The notes under the pieces are model-generated. The model did no database searches. It was not told where the DNA came from and saw only the letters and a list, made by a program, of their open reading frames with translations. A DNA stretch of 64,000 bases from Desulfosudis oleivorans (GTDB lineage Bacteria > Desulfobacterota > Desulfobacteria > Desulfobacterales > SURF-7). The translations under genes were made by a program, and so were the position numbers. Where the stretch lies: assembly GCA_020723325.1 (NCBI GenBank), contig DYJD01000006.1:1-64000 (forward strand), read 5' to 3'. Shown in pieces: positions 62,466 to 64,000 of this stretch (the first letter of the stretch is position 1; each line of letters begins with the position of its first letter).

Positions 62466-63878
62466 CTATTTTCGTTTCAACAAATTTCTGGCAGTGCTGA
62501 TTTCAATATATGAAGCGCCGAAATCTGAGCCGAAATTGCCGGCCAGAACTGTGATCAGACTATCCTCGTCAAAATATTTTTCTTTCAACAAACGGGTCAA
62601 GGCGGTCCGCAGGAATTCGTGGGAAGACAAATCCGATTCCATGTAATCCGCATAAACCCCATAGGACAAAGCCAGCTCCCGCATCACCCGTTTACTGTAG
62701 CACTGGGCAAAAATCGGGTTTTCGCCACGGTAGGCGGCCAGACTCAAAATGGTTTTGCCACTGATGGTATCGGCAATCAGGGCTCTGGTTTTGAGCCGCA
62801 AGGATGCTTTCACCGCTGCCTTGGATAAATAACCGGTAACATTGTTCTTGGCCTCATAAGCAGTATCAATAAAGGTGCTGAGGCTGGACTCAACTTCCTC
62901 GGCGATTTTGGCCATCATTTTAACAGCCTCCAGGGGATATTTGCCGCTGGCGGTCTCAGCGGAAAGCATGATGGCATCCGTGTGATCCAGGCAGGCATTG
63001 GCCACATCGGAAACTTCCGCCCGGGTGGGCCTGGGTGAATTCACCATGGATTGCAGCATCTGGGTGGCAATGATCACCGGTTTTCTACGCTCAATGCATT
63101 TCCTTACCAGATTTTTCTGGATAATCGGTATCCTTTCCGCCGGAATCTCAATGGCCAGATCCCCGCGGGCCACCATCACGCCATAGGCATGATCCAAAAT
63201 TTCATCAATATTGTTGACCCCTTCCTGATTTTCGATTTTCGCGATGATTTTTATCTTACTCTTGTGGCTATCCAGGATGGTCTGAATAGCAAGAATGTCT
63301 TCCTTTGATCGTACAAAAGAATGGGCAATAAAATCAATATTATGATCAATAGCAAAAGCGATAAAGGCCTTGTCTTTTTCACTCAGGGAGGGCAGGTTTC
63401 TGACTTTGACGGACGGCACATTGATCCCTTTGCGGCCGCGGATGGCGCCGTCGTTTTTCACCTCGCATTTCAACGCCTGGCCGGTTTTTTCCAATACGGC
63501 AAGTTCAATATCCCCGTCATCAATTAAAATCCTGTCTCCTGGGGAAAGATCATCCACAAAATGATCATAGGTGACAAAAACACATTCCGGGGAAGATGAT
63601 TTTTCGTGATCCCCCTTGACCAGAATTACATCGCCGCATTTTACTGGAATTTCTCCTTGCAATTCAGTAGTTCTGATCTCAGGCCCCTTGGTATCGATCA
63701 TGATGGCGATCCGTTCGGAAACCGTGCGCACATTTTGAATAACGGCCAGGGCCTCCTCCGGTGTTTGATGGGCTGTATTCATTCTGACCACATCCATTCC
63801 GGCTTGGTGAAGCTCTTTTAGAAGAGACGGCTCGCAGCGCTTTTTAGATAGCGTTGCAATTATTTTTGTTCTTTTCAT
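62466..63878 (-). CDS. pyk: Pyruvate kinase
   Basis: The 470-residue enzyme converts phosphoenolpyruvate and ADP to pyruvate and ATP. It begins MKRTKIIATLSKKR and has IMIDTKGPEIRTTE, the catalytic-lysine region IIAKIENQEGVNNIDEIL, MVARGDLAIEIPAERIP, IIATQMLQSMVNSPRPTRAE and DAIMLSAETASGKYPLEAV. The opening MNTAH replaces the usual MNxSH. The C-terminal allosteric domain is present (ADTISGKTILSLAAYRGENP). It lies 47 bp from the divergent CheX-like gene, and a terminator follows at 62374-62413. Confidence 0.94.
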   Translation of the reverse strand: MKRTKIIATLSKKRCEPSLLKELHQAGMDVVRMNTAHQTPEEALAVIQNVRTVSERIAIMIDTKGPEIRTTELQGEIPVKCGDVILVKGDHEKSSSPECVFVTYDHFVDDLSPGDRILIDDGDIELAVLEKTGQALKCEVKNDGAIRGRKGINVPSVKVRNLPSLSEKDKAFIAFAIDHNIDFIAHSFVRSKEDILAIQTILDSHKSKIKIIAKIENQEGVNNIDEILDHAYGVMVARGDLAIEIPAERIPIIQKNLVRKCIERRKPVIIATQMLQSMVNSPRPTRAEVSDVANACLDHTDAIMLSAETASGKYPLEAVKMMAKIAEEVESSLSTFIDTAYEAKNNVTGYLSKAAVKASLRLKTRALIADTISGKTILSLAAYRGENPIFAQCYSKRVMRELALSYGVYADYMESDLSSHEFLRTALTRLLKEKYFDEDSLITVLAGNFGSDFGASYIEISTARNLLKRK

Positions 63879-63925
63879 TTTTTCATTCCTTGAAATTCCT
63901 GAAAATTTTATTTAAAAGTATCGAT

Positions 63926-64000
63926 ATGGACGCCGCATTGATCAATCCTTTTATTAAAGCAACCATTGCTGTTCTGCAGACCATGGCCCATATTAAAGCC
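63926..64000 (+). CDS. CheX-like protein, partial N-terminus
   Basis: The last 75 bases encode 25 residues, MDAALINPFIKATIAVLQTM and then AHIKA, cut by the window edge. The pattern NPFIxATxxVLxTMA is the N-terminal helix of the CheX/CheC family of chemotaxis phosphatases. Its ribosome-binding site is weak (AAAAG about 10 nt upstream). The phosphatase motif would lie beyond the window, so the assignment is tentative. Confidence 0.6.
   Translation, partial: MDAALINPFIKATIAVLQTMAHIKA

Overview
The window reads as chromosome of an anaerobic, Gram-negative deltaproteobacterium-like organism (Desulfobacterota is my best guess). The evidence is a one-chain pyruvate:ferredoxin oxidoreductase, a glycyl radical enzyme, a single-chain pyruvate carboxylase, a DUF3373-type outer membrane protein, large hybrid histidine kinases and a CheX-like protein. 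The lineage is inferred from gene content only. I found no rRNA, tRNA, CRISPR array or prophage.

Layout. 1-1.1 kb is mobile-element debris: a RayT/IS200-like transposase running off the left edge, a small secreted ORF and an integron-type integrase remnant. 1.6-20.2 kb (minus strand) is one long exopolysaccharide/capsule operon, read from 20161 down to 1635: initiating sugar-phosphate transferase, TPR protein, OmpA/PEGA lipoprotein, Wza-like exporter, chain-length protein, tyrosine-kinase-like ATPase, Wzy-like polymerase (frameshifted in an A9 tract), Wzx flippase, an unrecognised toroid-like protein, an asparagine-synthase-like protein, two GT4 glycosyltransferases, a NodB-like protein and a beta-helix protein. 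Many of these genes overlap by 4 bp (ATGA), which implies translational coupling. 20.4-31.1 kb holds a DHH phosphoesterase, two hybrid kinases, a DUF3373 porin with a monoheme cytochrome, a response regulator, a cNMP-binding protein and a VapBC toxin-antitoxin pair.

31.3-43.6 kb (plus strand) is the most unusual region. Two NMT1-type solute-binding proteins are each fused to an OmpA-like domain. They are encoded with a membrane-anchored VWA protein, a two-TM coiled-coil protein, a PspA/IM30 protein, a complete ABC importer (binding protein, permease, ATPase), a tandem AAA+ ATPase and a radical SAM protein. I read this as a candidate envelope-sensing or membrane-remodelling system coupled to import. 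43.7-47.5 kb is a TetR regulator overlapping a 1016-residue glycyl radical enzyme that carries an N-terminal SCP2-like domain, with no activating enzyme in the window.

47.5-50 kb has palindromic repeats, a MarR regulator, a DUF4442 protein and an alpha/beta hydrolase. 50-59.7 kb (minus) is a central-carbon block: purC, gamma carbonic anhydrase, pyruvate:ferredoxin oxidoreductase, biotin ligase and pyruvate carboxylase. These would fix CO2 onto acetyl-CoA and then onto pyruvate. purC has a leader with a terminator hairpin directly before its ribosome-binding site. 59.9-64 kb has a DUF2294 protein, an HTH-subtilase fusion, pyruvate kinase and the start of a CheX-like gene. Several dispersed repeat families (REP-like hairpins, GGGGTC-rich palindromes, AT-rich TTCGAA repeats) occupy the intergenic gaps.
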